NCBI RefSeq assembly: GCF_000190755.2
Contig: NZ_JH109153.1
Span: 1,177,872 to 1,241,871, forward strand
Direction of reading: 5' to 3'
From: Methylobacter tundripaludum SV96
GTDB lineage: Bacteria > Pseudomonadota > Gammaproteobacteria > Methylococcales > Methylomonadaceae
Length of the DNA: 64,000 bases
The notes beneath the pieces are model-generated. The model had not been told where the DNA came from. It did no database searches and saw nothing but the letters and a program-made list of their open reading frames with translations. Shown here in pieces: positions 1-8,992 of the stretch. Position numbers and translations under genes: made by a program. How positions within the stretch are numbered: position 1 is the stretch's first letter; every line of letters starts with the position of its first letter.

Positions 1-1
1 G

Positions 2-370
2 TCCAGCGTCTGGCAAACCGGCATCATGCAGCAACAGGTTAATGAATTGCACATAGACCTGACGACCATTCCGGCTATCATGCTGCTCAGCGCTTCGCTC
101 AGTCAGTTGATTTCCAATGTGCCGCTGGTCGCGCTGTATCTGCCGATGCTGACTAATCCGAGTCCCGAATCGCTGATGGCCCTGGCGGCCGGCAGCACTA
201 TCGCCGGTAATCTGCTGATTTTGGGCGCCGCCAGTAATGTGATTATTATTCAGCATGCCGAAAAGCATGAAGCTACCCTCGGTTTTTTTGAGTTTGCCCG
301 TGTCGGAATTCCCTTGGGCTTTACCAATCTATTGATATACTGGGTGTGGTTTCGCTGCTGGTACGACTGA
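2..370 (+). CDS. SLC13/ArsB-type anion permease, C-terminal part
   Basis: This is the C-terminal 122 codons of an inner-membrane ion transporter; the gene begins left of the window and the frame is open from base 2. The visible part has hydrophobic stretches separated by the motif GAASNVIIIQHAEK and then FFEFARVGIPLG, the usual end of the CitT/ArsB/NhaD-like permease fold, where a conserved Asn-rich loop is followed by an EF-(K/R)-VGIP segment and a last membrane helix. The substrate (anion such as arsenite or dicarboxylate, or sodium/proton exchange) cannot be told from this piece. The stop is TGA at 368-370. Confidence 0.75.
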   Translation, partial: SSVWQTGIMQQQVNELHIDLTTIPAIMLLSASLSQLISNVPLVALYLPMLTNPSPESLMALAAGSTIAGNLLILGAASNVIIIQHAEKHEATLGFFEFARVGIPLGFTNLLIYWVWFRCWYD

Positions 371-437
371 TCCCTAGTAAGGTAAATAATCGGCCAAAAG
401 CCTTGTAACAAAATAAAAAAGTGTAGATTTCTCATTT

Positions 438-482
438 ACCACGAAGAACATAAAACTTCGTGATCTTCGTGTCCTTCGTGGT
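438..482. repeat. Palindromic intergenic repeat (CACGAAG type)
   Basis: The arms ACCACGAAG and CTTCGTGGT are complementary and enclose further CTTCGTG units. It lies between the permease and the DUF1704 gene. It resembles the stronger hairpin at 49045-49105, so it probably belongs to one dispersed family. It could act as a terminator-like or RNA-stabilising structure, but there is no T tract. Confidence 0.6.
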
Positions 483-531
483 GAATGATTTTTTCTTACC
501 TACAACGCTGCACCGCTAACGGACGACACTC

Positions 532-1824
532 ATGCGCAAAAAAGCCATTAAACCCTCCGCTTATCTGACCGAAGTCAAAACGCTCTCGGATCGGATCGTC
601 AAAGCTCAACAGCCAATCCGCATACTCGATGCGATCAAATGGGATGATAATATCAAACAGGCTTTTTTTGACGGCAACTGCAAAAAATCGCCGATAGTCA
701 CGCCGGATTATTATCAAAATCGCCCGCTAGGCTTTGATCCGAACGAAAAGAAACAAGAGTTTTTCCAGATTGAGCGCGATTTAATGCGTAAACTCGGCCA
801 GCTCAACCCGCTCAGCGTAATCATGCGCCGGATTTGCAAGGAATACCTGGACGTAGTGCGCATGCTGGAGGCCAGAGGAAAACCGACCTTCTCCAATATT
901 TCCCAGGAATTATACGGCTCATCCCAGGACGTTTTTCATGTCGGCGACCCGACCATTGCCGACCTGGGCAGCATGATGGAGGGGACCCTGTCACAACTGC
1001 TGAAACTGGACTTCTTGGTCGAAGAGCCCAAAACCATCAACGCCAAGGATGCTGTCGCAATCCTTAACGAAAAAATAGAGGCCGTATTTCCCGGCGATGG
1101 CCTGCGCGCCATGTTGAGCGACGGTATCATCGCCGATGCCGCAGCCGGTACCGATTACATTAAATTACGCGCCGATGCGTTGTTCAACATGCGTGATCTG
1201 CGCGTGCTAGAAGTTCACGAAATATGGGTACACTTGGGCACTACCCTGAACGGTCTGGCCCAGCCTTACTGCACTTTTCTCGGTAAAGGGCCGCCGTCCG
1301 CGACTATTACCCAGGAAGGACTGGCGGTATTGATGGAAATCTTAACCTTCAGTTCCACGCCTAACCGGCTGATGCGCCTGATCAACCGGGTGCGCGCCAT
1401 CACGCTGGCCGAAGAAGGCGCGGACTTCATGGACATATTCGATTTCTTTAGAGATAAAGGCTTGGACAAGGAAGAAAGTTATACGCTCAGCAGCCGGGTA
1501 TTCAGGGGCAGCAGCTCCGACGGCATGCCGTTTACCAAGGACCTGACCTACATCAAAGGCTTTGTGCTGACCTATAACTTTATGCGCTTGGCTGTCAGCA
1601 AGGGCAAACCGGATCGTATCCCGTTGCTGTTTTGCGGCAAAACCATGATCGAAGATATGAAAGTGTTGGTCGATCTGGTTGAAGAAGGCACGGTGATTGC
1701 GCCGCGCTTTCTGCCGCCGCAGTTTAAAGACCTGATGGGACTTTCATCCTGGATGAGTTTCAGCCGCTTCATGTCGTCAATGAACTTCCGGCAACTGGAA
1801 CAGGACTATTCCAATGTTTTATGA
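532..1824 (+). CDS. QEGLA-motif (DUF1704, MATCAP-like) putative metallopeptidase
   Basis: The 430-residue protein contains HEIWVH at residues 229-234 and TQEGLAV at 260-266. Together these define the 'flavohemoglobin expression-modulating QEGLA motif' family (TIGR02421/DUF1704). The HExxxH plus a downstream Glu fits a zinc metallopeptidase centre, and the family is related to the eukaryotic tubulin tyrosine carboxypeptidase MATCAP (family knowledge). The bacterial substrate is not known. There is no signal peptide, so it is likely cytoplasmic. The ATG at 532 directly follows the palindrome region and the gene appears to be transcribed alone; 130 bases separate it from the next gene. Assignment to the family is secure; the enzymatic role is inferred. 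Confidence 0.85.
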   Translation: MRKKAIKPSAYLTEVKTLSDRIVKAQQPIRILDAIKWDDNIKQAFFDGNCKKSPIVTPDYYQNRPLGFDPNEKKQEFFQIERDLMRKLGQLNPLSVIMRRICKEYLDVVRMLEARGKPTFSNISQELYGSSQDVFHVGDPTIADLGSMMEGTLSQLLKLDFLVEEPKTINAKDAVAILNEKIEAVFPGDGLRAMLSDGIIADAAAGTDYIKLRADALFNMRDLRVLEVHEIWVHLGTTLNGLAQPYCTFLGKGPPSATITQEGLAVLMEILTFSSTPNRLMRLINRVRAITLAEEGADFMDIFDFFRDKGLDKEESYTLSSRVFRGSSSDGMPFTKDLTYIKGFVLTYNFMRLAVSKGKPDRIPLLFCGKTMIEDMKVLVDLVEEGTVIAPRFLPPQFKDLMGLSSWMSFSRFMSSMNFRQLEQDYSNVL

Positions 1825-1953
1825 TGAAACGTCATTTATGCATATAATTAGCCGTGTAGAGGCGATTTAGCCTGGCGACTTTCCTGCTTCAGCCGCATAA
1901 CAAAAGCTCGCCTTGTACTGATCACGACAAAATAATAATTAAAAGGTAATCCG

Positions 1954-2370
1954 ATGAAAACACCAAGACTACTAGCCCTCTTTTTTATAGTTTCTTGCTT
2001 TAATGTCAGTGCAGTTAATGCCGCAGAGCATCATAGCGGACACGGCGCAAGCAGCGGTGGCGGCGGTGGTGAAAGCGGCTGTTTAAAACCGCAGCTGACC
2101 AAGTTTTTGCCCGCCAATTTAGCAACCGTAGTTCCCGGATCAACGTTCTCTTTTTTGGCTTTTAATGTCAGTAAGCCTGAACAGATTGAAGTCACCGTAA
2201 AAGCAATCCCCGTTGAAGTGACTACGGAAGATAAAGAGTCTTTCTACCTGGTAAAAGGTAACTTACCCGCCAATTTAGTTAACACGACAGCAAGAATCAA
2301 TATCAAGGTTAATGCCAAAAATCCAAGATGTAATGGCGAAAACGGCTGGCTGGTAAAGATTTCCGAGTAA
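1954..2370 (+). CDS. Small secreted protein, unknown function
   Basis: A 138-residue protein with a clear Sec signal peptide (hydrophobic residues 6-22, probable cleavage after VNAA near residue 24), followed by a His/Gly-rich linker (EHHSGHGASSGGGGG) and a compact domain of about 90 residues with two cysteines, one just after the linker and one near the C-terminus (NPRCNGENG). The domain alternates hydrophobic and charged residues as in a beta sandwich. The spacing AAAAGGTAATCCG before the ATG gives a good ribosome site. The His-rich start could bind metal, which is speculation. No family was recognised. Confidence 0.6.
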   Translation: MKTPRLLALFFIVSCFNVSAVNAAEHHSGHGASSGGGGGESGCLKPQLTKFLPANLATVVPGSTFSFLAFNVSKPEQIEVTVKAIPVEVTTEDKESFYLVKGNLPANLVNTTARINIKVNAKNPRCNGENGWLVKISE

Positions 2371-2449
2371 TAGTCAGCTTGTGTGGGGCGCGCATGGCAC
2401 GCCTTACTCACCTCGCCGTTACACTAACCTTAACTTTTGAGAGCACTTT

Positions 2450-3244
2450 ATGTCTGAGAATCAGTCCATTAAAAATTGTGTAGCTTATTGCCTGGCGCAG
2501 AGTTTTGATATTAGCGCCTTGGCCAAACTGCTCTCGGACTCAACGCTGATAAGGATTATTAAAGGCGCATTACTGATTGAGGACAATCAATCCTGGTCGA
2601 TTGTCTTTGCTTATGGCGCTGTTGTGCATTGGAATGTCAGCTCGGAACAGCAGGCCAAACTCCATCAGTTATTATTGGATCATGCGGAAAATCCGCTGAC
2701 CTCCCCGGAGGAAGATCACTTCACTTTTACTCTCGATTGCCCAAGCACCCGCATTATTGAAGATCATATTGAAATCGAGTCTTCGGACCCTATCCTGATA
2801 TTTGCGTTATCCCAAGGCATGGCGCAATCAATTAAGCTGGCCTCTTTTGAAACCAATGCCATAACCACCATCAACAATACCAACTACATTCCCAAGTCAT
2901 TGGCTGAAAACGGAAGAATCAAATTAAGCCGTCATAAAATCGCGAAAATCCGCGGACAGCTGTTTTTAACCAAAAGCGACATTATTTTGAATTATGATTT
3001 GCTGGATACGCCTGATTTCTTTTGGGAATATCCTGAATATGAAGCCTTTTACGGGATCACCGCAAAATACCTGGAAATAGCTCAACGAACTGCCGTATTG
3101 TCAAAAAAGCTGGAAACCATCCATGAATTATTTGAAATGCTGGCAGATGAGCAAAAACATAGACACTCAACAATACTGGAATGGATCATTATCTGGCTGA
3201 TTGCTTTTGAAATAGGCATGACGATATTCGACAAAGTACTCTAA
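2450..3244 (+). CDS. RMD1/YagE (DUF155) family protein
   Basis: The 264-residue protein matches the RMD1/Sif2 (DUF155) family: an N-terminal mixed alpha/beta part with the segment IIEDHIEIESSDPILIFALSQGMAQS, a central IAKIRGQLFLTKS block, a DTPDFFWEYPEYE motif around residues 184-196, a helical region and one C-terminal membrane helix (WIIIWLIAFEIGMTIF). Eukaryotic homologues act in mitochondrial translation and microtubule-linked processes; the bacterial role is not established. The protein is probably anchored in the inner membrane by its C-terminal helix. The next gene, rlmJ, starts 15 bases downstream, so the two may be co-transcribed. Confidence 0.8.
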   Translation: MSENQSIKNCVAYCLAQSFDISALAKLLSDSTLIRIIKGALLIEDNQSWSIVFAYGAVVHWNVSSEQQAKLHQLLLDHAENPLTSPEEDHFTFTLDCPSTRIIEDHIEIESSDPILIFALSQGMAQSIKLASFETNAITTINNTNYIPKSLAENGRIKLSRHKIAKIRGQLFLTKSDIILNYDLLDTPDFFWEYPEYEAFYGITAKYLEIAQRTAVLSKKLETIHELFEMLADEQKHRHSTILEWIIIWLIAFEIGMTIFDKVL

Positions 3245-3259
3245 ATAATTAAACCCACC

Positions 3260-4105
3260 ATGCTCAGCTACCGACACTCCTTTCATGCAGGCAATTTTGC
3301 CGATGTTTTAAAACATATCATCCTGATACAAAACCTTGAATACTTAACAAAAAAAGACAAGCCTTTCTGCTGTATCGATACCCACGCAGGCCCCGGAAAA
3401 TACGAACTGGATGGTGAATACGCCTTAAAAACCCGTGAATTTGAAAACGGTATCGCCAAGTTGTGGCAACGCAAGGACTTACCTGAATGCGTTGCCCGCT
3501 ATGTCAGCCTTATCAAACGCTTTAACAGCCCGGACAAATTAACCCGTTACCCCGGCTCGCCGTTAATTACCAAACAATTACTGCGCGACAAAGACCGCCT
3601 GTGTTTATTCGAATTGCATAATACCGAAATAAAGCTATTAACCGCCGAAGCCAATAAAGACAAGCGCATCAATGTCTTTCATGCTGACGGTTTAACAGAC
3701 TGCTTAAAATTATTGCCACCGTTCGAGCGCAGGGGACTGGTATTGATTGATCCTTCTTATGAAATAAAAAGCGATTACCAGCAAGTTGTTGAAACGCTGG
3801 TCGCCATGCACAAACGCTTCGCTACAGGCACTTACGCCCTCTGGTATCCGGTCATCGAACGCAGCCGCAACCAGAAACTGGAGCGCGCCATAAAAGCCGG
3901 CGGCATCAACAATGTGCAGTTATTTGAGCTGGGCATACGCGCGGACAGCAACGAACACGGCATGACCGCCAGCGGCATGATCGTGATCAATCCACCCTGG
4001 ACTCTAGCGGCTGAAATGAAACAGGTCTTGCCTTGGCTGGCCGAGGTTCTGGGTAATAACAATGAAGGCTTTTACCGGATAGAGACGCTGGTTTCCGACG
4101 ACTGA
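3260..4105 (+). CDS. rlmJ: 23S rRNA (adenine(2030)-N(6))-methyltransferase RlmJ
   Basis: RlmJ uses S-adenosylmethionine to methylate N6 of A2030 in 23S rRNA. The 281-residue length is normal. The start MLSYRHSFHAGNFADVLKH is the highly conserved family N-terminus and fixes the ATG at 3260. The catalytic tetrad DPSY lies near residue 165 and is followed by EIKSDY, and the DTHAGPGKYEL block is the SAM-binding loop. It sits 15 bases after the RMD1-like gene and is followed by a 119-base gap to glnS. Confidence 0.95.
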   Translation: MLSYRHSFHAGNFADVLKHIILIQNLEYLTKKDKPFCCIDTHAGPGKYELDGEYALKTREFENGIAKLWQRKDLPECVARYVSLIKRFNSPDKLTRYPGSPLITKQLLRDKDRLCLFELHNTEIKLLTAEANKDKRINVFHADGLTDCLKLLPPFERRGLVLIDPSYEIKSDYQQVVETLVAMHKRFATGTYALWYPVIERSRNQKLERAIKAGGINNVQLFELGIRADSNEHGMTASGMIVINPPWTLAAEMKQVLPWLAEVLGNNNEGFYRIETLVSDD

Positions 4106-4224
4106 ATGGACTCAGGAGGTAGAGCAACGCAGGAGCAGTTGCCGAATAGCTCCACAGCAATCATTCAATGTATAATCACGCCTTTTGACACAAATCCTCT
4201 TCAATAACGCATCCAACATAGACA

Positions 4225-5889
4225 ATGTCCACAAACGATAACCAACCTGCGTCAAACTTTATCCGTCAGATCATTGCCAATGATCTTAAAGACAACAAAA
4301 ACAACGGTAAAGTTGTCACTCGCTTTCCTCCTGAACCTAACGGCTATCTGCATATCGGTCACGCCAAATCGATCTGCCTGAATTTCGGCATCGCCGCCGA
4401 AAACAACGGCCGCTGCAATCTGCGTTTTGACGATACCAACCCCGAGAAAGAAAGCGACGAATATGTGGAAGCGATCAAACGCGATGTACAGTGGCTGGGC
4501 TTTGAATGGTCGGAATTGCACCATGCGTCGGATTATTTCGAGCAGCTTTACGACTACGCCGTACAACTGATCGAACAAGGCCAGGCCTATGTTGACAGCT
4601 TGTCCGCCGAACAAATCAGGGAATATCGCGGCACCTTGACCGAACCCGGCAAGGAGAGCCCTGACCGTAGCCGTCCGATAGCGGAAAATCTCGATTTATT
4701 TAAACGCATGCGCGCCGGCGAATTTGCCGACGGCCAATATGTGCTGCGCGCTAAAATCGACATGGCCTCGCCCAACATTAACATGCGCGACCCGGCGTTG
4801 TACCGGATTCGCCGCGTGCATCACCAACGCACCGGCAACGACTGGTGCATCTACCCGATGTATGATTACACCCACTGCATTTCCGACGCGCTGGAAGGCA
4901 TCACCCATTCGCTGTGTACGCTGGAGTTTGAAGATCACCGCCCGCTTTACGACTGGGTGCTGGATCAAGTTAAAACACCGTCCCATCCGCAACAAATCGA
5001 ATTTGCCCGTTTGCAGCTGGAATACACCATCGTCAGCAAACGCAAACTGAACCAGTTGGTTACCGAAAAACACGTGGGCGGCTGGGACGACCCGCGTATG
5101 CCGACCATCGCCGGTTTGCGCCGCGCAGGCTTTACGCCTAAATCGATACGCGATTTTTGCGAGCGCATCGGCCTGACCAAACAAAACTCATGGATAGAAA
5201 TGGGGGTGCTGGAATACTGTATCCGCGAAGATTTAAACGACAACGCGCCCAGAGCCATGGCGGTTTTACAGCCGTTGCGCGTGGTTATCGACAATTATCC
5301 GGAAGACCAAACGGAACAGCTGGAAGTCGGCAATCATCCGCAAAAACCTGAGCTGGGCAAACGCATCGTGCCGTTTTCCAAAGTCATATTGATCGAACGG
5401 GATGATTTTGCCGAAATCCCACCGCCGAAATTCAAGCGTTTGGTAGCAGGCGGCGAAGTCCGTTTGCGCGGTTCTTATGTTATCCAGTGCAATGAAATCA
5501 TCAAGGATGCCGACGGCAACATCACCGAACTGCGTTGCAGCTACGACCCCGACACGCTGGGAAAAAATCCCGAAGGCCGTAAAGTCAAAGGCGTGATCCA
5601 CTGGGTTTCCGAACAGCACTCGCAACCGGCGGAACTGCGCCTGTATAACCGCTTATTCAGCGTGCCCAACCCGGACAATGAAGAAAACTTCCTGGACGCG
5701 ATAAACCCCGAGTCATTGGAAGTCCTGACCGATTGCAGAGTTGAAGCCAGTCTGGCTAATCCGCAACCGGAAAGCCGCTACCAATTCGAACGAACAGGCT
5801 ATTTTTGCTTTGATGCGATAGACAGCGTTAACGGCAAACTGGTATTTAACCGCACCGTGACCTTGCGGGATAATTGGGAAAAAGATTGA
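4225..5889 (+). CDS. glnS: Glutaminyl-tRNA synthetase
   Basis: This class I aminoacyl-tRNA synthetase charges tRNA-Gln with glutamine in the cytoplasm. The 554-residue length equals that of the Escherichia coli enzyme. The HIGH signature appears in [12 protein letters not shown] near residues 38-49 and the KMSKS-type loop appears as VSKRKL near residues 270-275. The C-terminal anticodon-binding beta barrels ([14 protein letters not shown], then RLYNRLFSV) follow in the expected order. Its presence means this organism charges tRNA-Gln directly. It appears to be a single-gene transcript. Confidence 0.97.
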   Translation: MSTNDNQPASNFIRQIIANDLKDNKNNGKVVTRFPPEPNGYLHIGHAKSICLNFGIAAENNGRCNLRFDDTNPEKESDEYVEAIKRDVQWLGFEWSELHHASDYFEQLYDYAVQLIEQGQAYVDSLSAEQIREYRGTLTEPGKESPDRSRPIAENLDLFKRMRAGEFADGQYVLRAKIDMASPNINMRDPALYRIRRVHHQRTGNDWCIYPMYDYTHCISDALEGITHSLCTLEFEDHRPLYDWVLDQVKTPSHPQQIEFARLQLEYTIVSKRKLNQLVTEKHVGGWDDPRMPTIAGLRRAGFTPKSIRDFCERIGLTKQNSWIEMGVLEYCIREDLNDNAPRAMAVLQPLRVVIDNYPEDQTEQLEVGNHPQKPELGKRIVPFSKVILIERDDFAEIPPPKFKRLVAGGEVRLRGSYVIQCNEIIKDADGNITELRCSYDPDTLGKNPEGRKVKGVIHWVSEQHSQPAELRLYNRLFSVPNPDNEENFLDAINPESLEVLTDCRVEASLANPQPESRYQFERTGYFCFDAIDSVNGKLVFNRTVTLRDNWEKD

Positions 5890-5956
5890 TAAAATATGAC
5901 AGTATTATTTTTAAATAAGCAATGCTGACTAACTTGTTTTATCCACGTTACTTAGC

Positions 5957-5981
5957 GTAGGGTGTGCCGTGTACGCCCTAC
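5957..5981. repeat. GTAGGG-type palindrome, copy 1
   Basis: An inverted repeat with arms GTAGGGTGTGCC and the reverse of TACGCCCTAC, located between glnS and the NTF2-like gene. It shares its sequence with the larger palindrome at 6568-6620, and a weaker relative lies near 2380-2410. It is probably a REP-like dispersed element. Confidence 0.6.
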
Positions 5982-6023
5982 TCGGCTAACATTTTTTATT
6001 TTAAACTTAACCGCGAATTCACT

Positions 6024-6431
6024 ATGAACCAAGACAGTATCAACCTGATAGAACAATACTATGCCGCATTCAACGGCGGTGACATGGATACTTTTCTTAA
6101 TCTGCTGACCGACGATGTTATCCACGACATCAACCAAGGCAAACGGGAAATCGGCAAAGAAGCATTCACGCAGTTTATGGCTTGCATGAACAACAATTAC
6201 AAGGAACAGCTGGTCGACATGGTCGTCATGGCGACAGCCGACGGCAAACGCGCAGCCGCCGAATTTGTGGTATTGGGTGAGTACATTAAAACCGACGAGG
6301 GCTTGCCTGCCGCACAGGGGCAAAAATACCGCTTGCCTGCCGGTGCTTTTTTTGAAATCCGTGACGACAAAGTGGCCCGCATCACCAACTATTACAACCT
6401 GCAAGACTGGATTGCCCAGGTTAGCAAATAG
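6024..6431 (+). CDS. NTF2-like (SnoaL/ketosteroid isomerase-related) protein
   Basis: The 135-residue protein has the cone-shaped NTF2-like fold signature: an N-terminal helix with QYYAAFNGGDMDTFLNLLTDDVIHDINQG, then repeated long strands ending with FFEIRDDKVARITNYYNLQDW. Proteins of this type are ketosteroid isomerase-related and bind small hydrophobic ligands or act as hydrolases; the substrate here is not known. The ATG at 6024 was chosen because the open frame upstream of it (from 5964) runs through the GTAGGG palindrome and would add an atypical N-terminus. Confidence 0.8.
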   Translation: MNQDSINLIEQYYAAFNGGDMDTFLNLLTDDVIHDINQGKREIGKEAFTQFMACMNNNYKEQLVDMVVMATADGKRAAAEFVVLGEYIKTDEGLPAAQGQKYRLPAGAFFEIRDDKVARITNYYNLQDWIAQVSK

Positions 6432-6567
6432 GACTGCAGAATAAGATGCGGACTCCTCCCTCAGGGATCGCAATGTACCAAAGTGGAAGGTCGTACCAAG
6501 CCATTATTGTGAAATAAGGGGAGTCTAAAATAAATATTATCTAATGTTGCGTATTGTCCGTGAAAAC

Positions 6568-6620
6568 GTAGGGCGTACCGTGCGCGCCTTGTAAACCAAG
6601 GCGCGCACGGCACGCCCTAC
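6568..6620. repeat. GTAGGG-type palindrome, copy 2 (long hairpin)
   Basis: Two 24-base arms, GTAGGGCGTACCGTGCGCGC... and ...GCGCACGGCACGCCCTAC, pair with one mismatch around a five-base loop. It lies in the 358-base space between the NTF2-like gene and the convergent queA gene. The rest of that space (6432-6567 and 6621-6789) shows no coding sequence. It may insulate or terminate the converging transcripts, though no T tract follows. Confidence 0.7.
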
Positions 6621-6789
6621 AACAGATATTCATAGGCAGGAAATAATATCTTTATCGCACACGACGTCAATGATGCGGAAACAGCGTGTTTAACGATTAC
6701 CTCTCCAATTGCGGAGCATTTTTCAACACAATAACAAACCGGTCGGACCGGCGTTTTCAGCAATCCGTTCAGCCCAAGCCCTTTATAAA

Positions 6790-7809
6790 CTACCCCAAAA
6801 ACATCGCATCGCCGTAACTGAAGAATCGGTAAGATTGATCTATAGCATGGCTATAGGCGTTCATAATATGCTCGTAACCGGCAAACGCTGAGACCAGCAT
6901 CAGCAAGGTAGACTCGGGCAAATGAAAGTTGGTCAGCATCGCATCGACCGACCTGAATTGATAGCCGGGAGTAATAAACAAATCGGTATCACCAAAACCG
7001 GCTTCAAGCAGGCCGCTTTTGGACGCCGATTCCAACGCCCTGACCGCCGTCGTGCCTATGGCGATAACCCGCCCTCCCCTTGCTTTGGCTTGCTGAACGG
7101 CCGCTACCGTCTCCGGCAGTACGACAAAATATTCCTTGTGCATTAAATGTTCGGATAAATTTTCCACCCTGACCGGCTGAAAAGTACCGCTGCCGACGTG
7201 CAAGGTCACAAAAGCGCTTTGCACACCTCTGGCTTTAAGCTTTTCCATCATGGCTTGATCGAAATGCAGACCTGCGGTGGGCGCGGCAACGGCTCCCGCC
7301 TCTCTGGCAAAAACCGTCTGATAGCGAGTCAAATCGGATTGATCATCTTCACGGGTAATATAAGGCGGTAATGGAATATGGCCGATTTGCTCCAATATAG
7401 AGAGCAAACTGTTATCGCCCTTAAATTCCAACTGAAACAGATCGTCCACCCTGCCCAACACTTCACAGCAATAGCCCTTATCCAACTCTATCAAGGTACC
7501 GGCTTTCGACGATTTGCTCGCTCTGACATGAGCAATGGCATGGTGTTCATCCAGAATGCGCTCGATAAGAATCTCGACCTTACCGCCGCTTTGTTTTGTG
7601 CCGAACAGCCTGGCCGGAATCACTTTGGTGTCATTAAAAATCAGCAGATCACGTTCATTGATCAAATCGATGAAATCGGTAAATTGCCGATCGACTATCC
7701 CTCCGATATTACGATCCATACATAACAAACGACTTGCATCGCGTTCTGCCAAGGGTTTTTGCGCAATTAACGCGTCGGGTAACTGGTAGTTAAAATCACT
7801 TTTTTTCAT
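6790..7809 (-). CDS. queA: tRNA preQ1(34) S-adenosylmethionine ribosyltransferase-isomerase QueA
   Basis: QueA transfers and isomerises the ribosyl part of SAM onto preQ1 in tRNA, giving epoxyqueuosine. The 339-residue protein starts with [20 protein letters not shown], the conserved family N-terminus, and carries the blocks [34 protein letters not shown] and [11 protein letters not shown], all hallmark QueA motifs, and ends with [23 protein letters not shown]. The gene is divergent from tRNA-Leu. The usual partner tgt is not in the window, so the gene stands alone here. Confidence 0.97.
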   Translation of the reverse strand: MKKSDFNYQLPDALIAQKPLAERDASRLLCMDRNIGGIVDRQFTDFIDLINERDLLIFNDTKVIPARLFGTKQSGGKVEILIERILDEHHAIAHVRASKSSKAGTLIELDKGYCCEVLGRVDDLFQLEFKGDNSLLSILEQIGHIPLPPYITREDDQSDLTRYQTVFAREAGAVAAPTAGLHFDQAMMEKLKARGVQSAFVTLHVGSGTFQPVRVENLSEHLMHKEYFVVLPETVAAVQQAKARGGRVIAIGTTAVRALESASKSGLLEAGFGDTDLFITPGYQFRSVDAMLTNFHLPESTLLMLVSAFAGYEHIMNAYSHAIDQSYRFFSYGDAMFLG

Positions 7810-7881
7810 AGCGGGCGATATTATCAGGTTAAGCGTCCAAATACACCTTAAATAAAACTAGCATTATTGATAAACGTTGCC

Positions 7882-7887
7882 TATAAT
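7882..7887 (+). promoter_or_regulatory. -10 element (TATAAT) of tRNA-Leu
   Basis: A perfect TATAAT lies 12 bases upstream of the mature tRNA 5' end. No good -35 hexamer is found at the usual spacing; TTGATA at 7867-7872 is too close. Confidence 0.6.
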
Positions 7888-7898
7888 GCACGTTCTTT

Positions 7899-7985
7899 GC
7901 CGGGGTGGCGGAACTGGTAGACGCGCCGGATTCAAAATCCGGTTGGGGTGACTCAGTGCCGGTTCGATTCCGGCCCTCGGTACCA
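7899..7985 (+). tRNA. tRNA-Leu (anticodon CAA)
   Basis: The 87-base gene folds into a class II tRNA: acceptor arm GCCGGGG pairing with CCTCGGT (with two G-U type pairs), D arm, anticodon stem CCGGA/TCCGG with loop TTCAAAA giving anticodon CAA, a long variable arm, and the T arm GCCGG-TTCGATT-CCGGC. The 3' CCA is encoded at 7983-7985. It closely resembles the bacterial tRNA-Leu that reads UUG. Confidence 0.97.
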
Positions 7986-8017
7986 AACATTGGTTCAGAG
8001 CCGTGCAAAGAACTATA

Positions 8018-8053
8018 AAAACCCGCAAGTCGCAAGGCTTCGCGGGTTTTTTA
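8018..8053 (+). terminator. Rho-independent terminator after tRNA-Leu
   Basis: The arms AACCCGC (8020-8026) and GCGGGTT (8042-8048) pair and are followed by a run of T residues to 8052. The inner bases AAG and CTT extend the stem with one bulged base. It lies 33 bases past the tRNA 3' end. Confidence 0.85.
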
Positions 8054-8553
8054 TTGCCCAACGAAATGCAGTAACACTCGACACCTTGCGCAGTAACATT
8101 TACAGTCATTTTCGACCGGTACAAAATTTACTACCTTTTTCTGCGTGGAAGTTACTTACTGCAATGACTAAAGAATTTCGCGGTAATTGAGAACAGGGCA
8201 TCGCAAAAAATAACAAAGGCTTTGTAAGCCCTTTGTTATTGCCTGAAGCTTTTAGCCTTAAATTAAAAAACGCCTTTTTTAGCCCTCTCTCCCCTTTCAA
8301 GACTTCTTATTTGAGCATTAAAAATCGATCACGTTGAGGTTCTACAAGCCCGCCACGAACGCAACCGATCAATAACATAAGGGTCCGCTCGTACTGAGTT
8401 TGTCTAAGTAGTTTATTTTTACTTGAATGCCCCAGTTACGTAAAAAAGGGGCTACGCATGGTTTATCGTCACGGAGAAGCTATGTCAACTTTCGGTGACA
8501 TAGGGTGATCGGGCGTGGATAGGTAATGCCTGCAAACAACTTTTTACATCACC
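8054..8553. other. 500-base intergenic region with two hairpins
   Basis: No convincing gene is seen. Two inverted repeats are present: AATAACAAAGGC (8209-8220) with GCCCTTTGTTATT (8228-8240), and CTATGTCA (8480-8487) with TGACATAG (8496-8503). Neither has a T tract. The second may mark the 3' end of the minus-strand gene that stops at 8554. Confidence 0.45.
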
Positions 8554-8988
8554 CTACTGCGGATCTGCTCCCTCCACTTGACACCCCTGCTTAACGAGCA
8601 AGGTAAATTCGCAAGGTGCAGCATGGGTTAGCTGGCGATCCAGTCGGGCGGAACAACCCGCGTCTTCCATAATCGCGCGACTGGCGTCTTTACTGCACAA
8701 CAACAGCACTGCGTACGATTTTTGGTACTGCACTTTCAGTAAATAGGGCTCAAATTCAGGGGCCAACAGGCGGGGATCATGCCGAGTTGCGTTTTGCAAA
8801 ATGGAGGTATCACTGTCGATGGGCGCCTCGGCTAAATCGGCGAAATAGGTATCTACCGCCGAACTGAGATTTACCATTTTGGCGGACAAACGCCCCCGCT
8901 CTTTGGCGTCGGGAGCTGCGACAGTGGGAGCCGCACAAGCCCCCACAAGCAAAGCGGTGACAAGACTAATCAATATGCGGTGTTTCAT
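8554..8988 (-). CDS. Small lipoprotein, unknown function
   Basis: A 144-residue protein with a type II signal peptide: a hydrophobic core followed by the lipobox LVGAC, with the lipidated cysteine at residue 18. The mature part has a helix with alternating charged residues and four cysteines (CSKDASRAIMEDAGC, then CEFTLLVKQGC), which may form two disulfides in the periplasm. It begins four bases after the stop of the phospholipase-like gene, so it is the last gene of the minus-strand cluster from 13324. No family was recognised. Confidence 0.65.
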   Translation of the reverse strand: MKHRILISLVTALLVGACAAPTVAAPDAKERGRLSAKMVNLSSAVDTYFADLAEAPIDSDTSILQNATRHDPRLLAPEFEPYLLKVQYQKSYAVLLLCSKDASRAIMEDAGCSARLDRQLTHAAPCEFTLLVKQGCQVEGADPQ

Positions 8989-8992
8989 GGTA

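Noticed and set aside
4252-5625. Several minus-strand frames of 100-160 codons across glnS
   Set aside because: They are antisense to a complete, well-conserved glnS and have low-complexity composition without recognisable domains.
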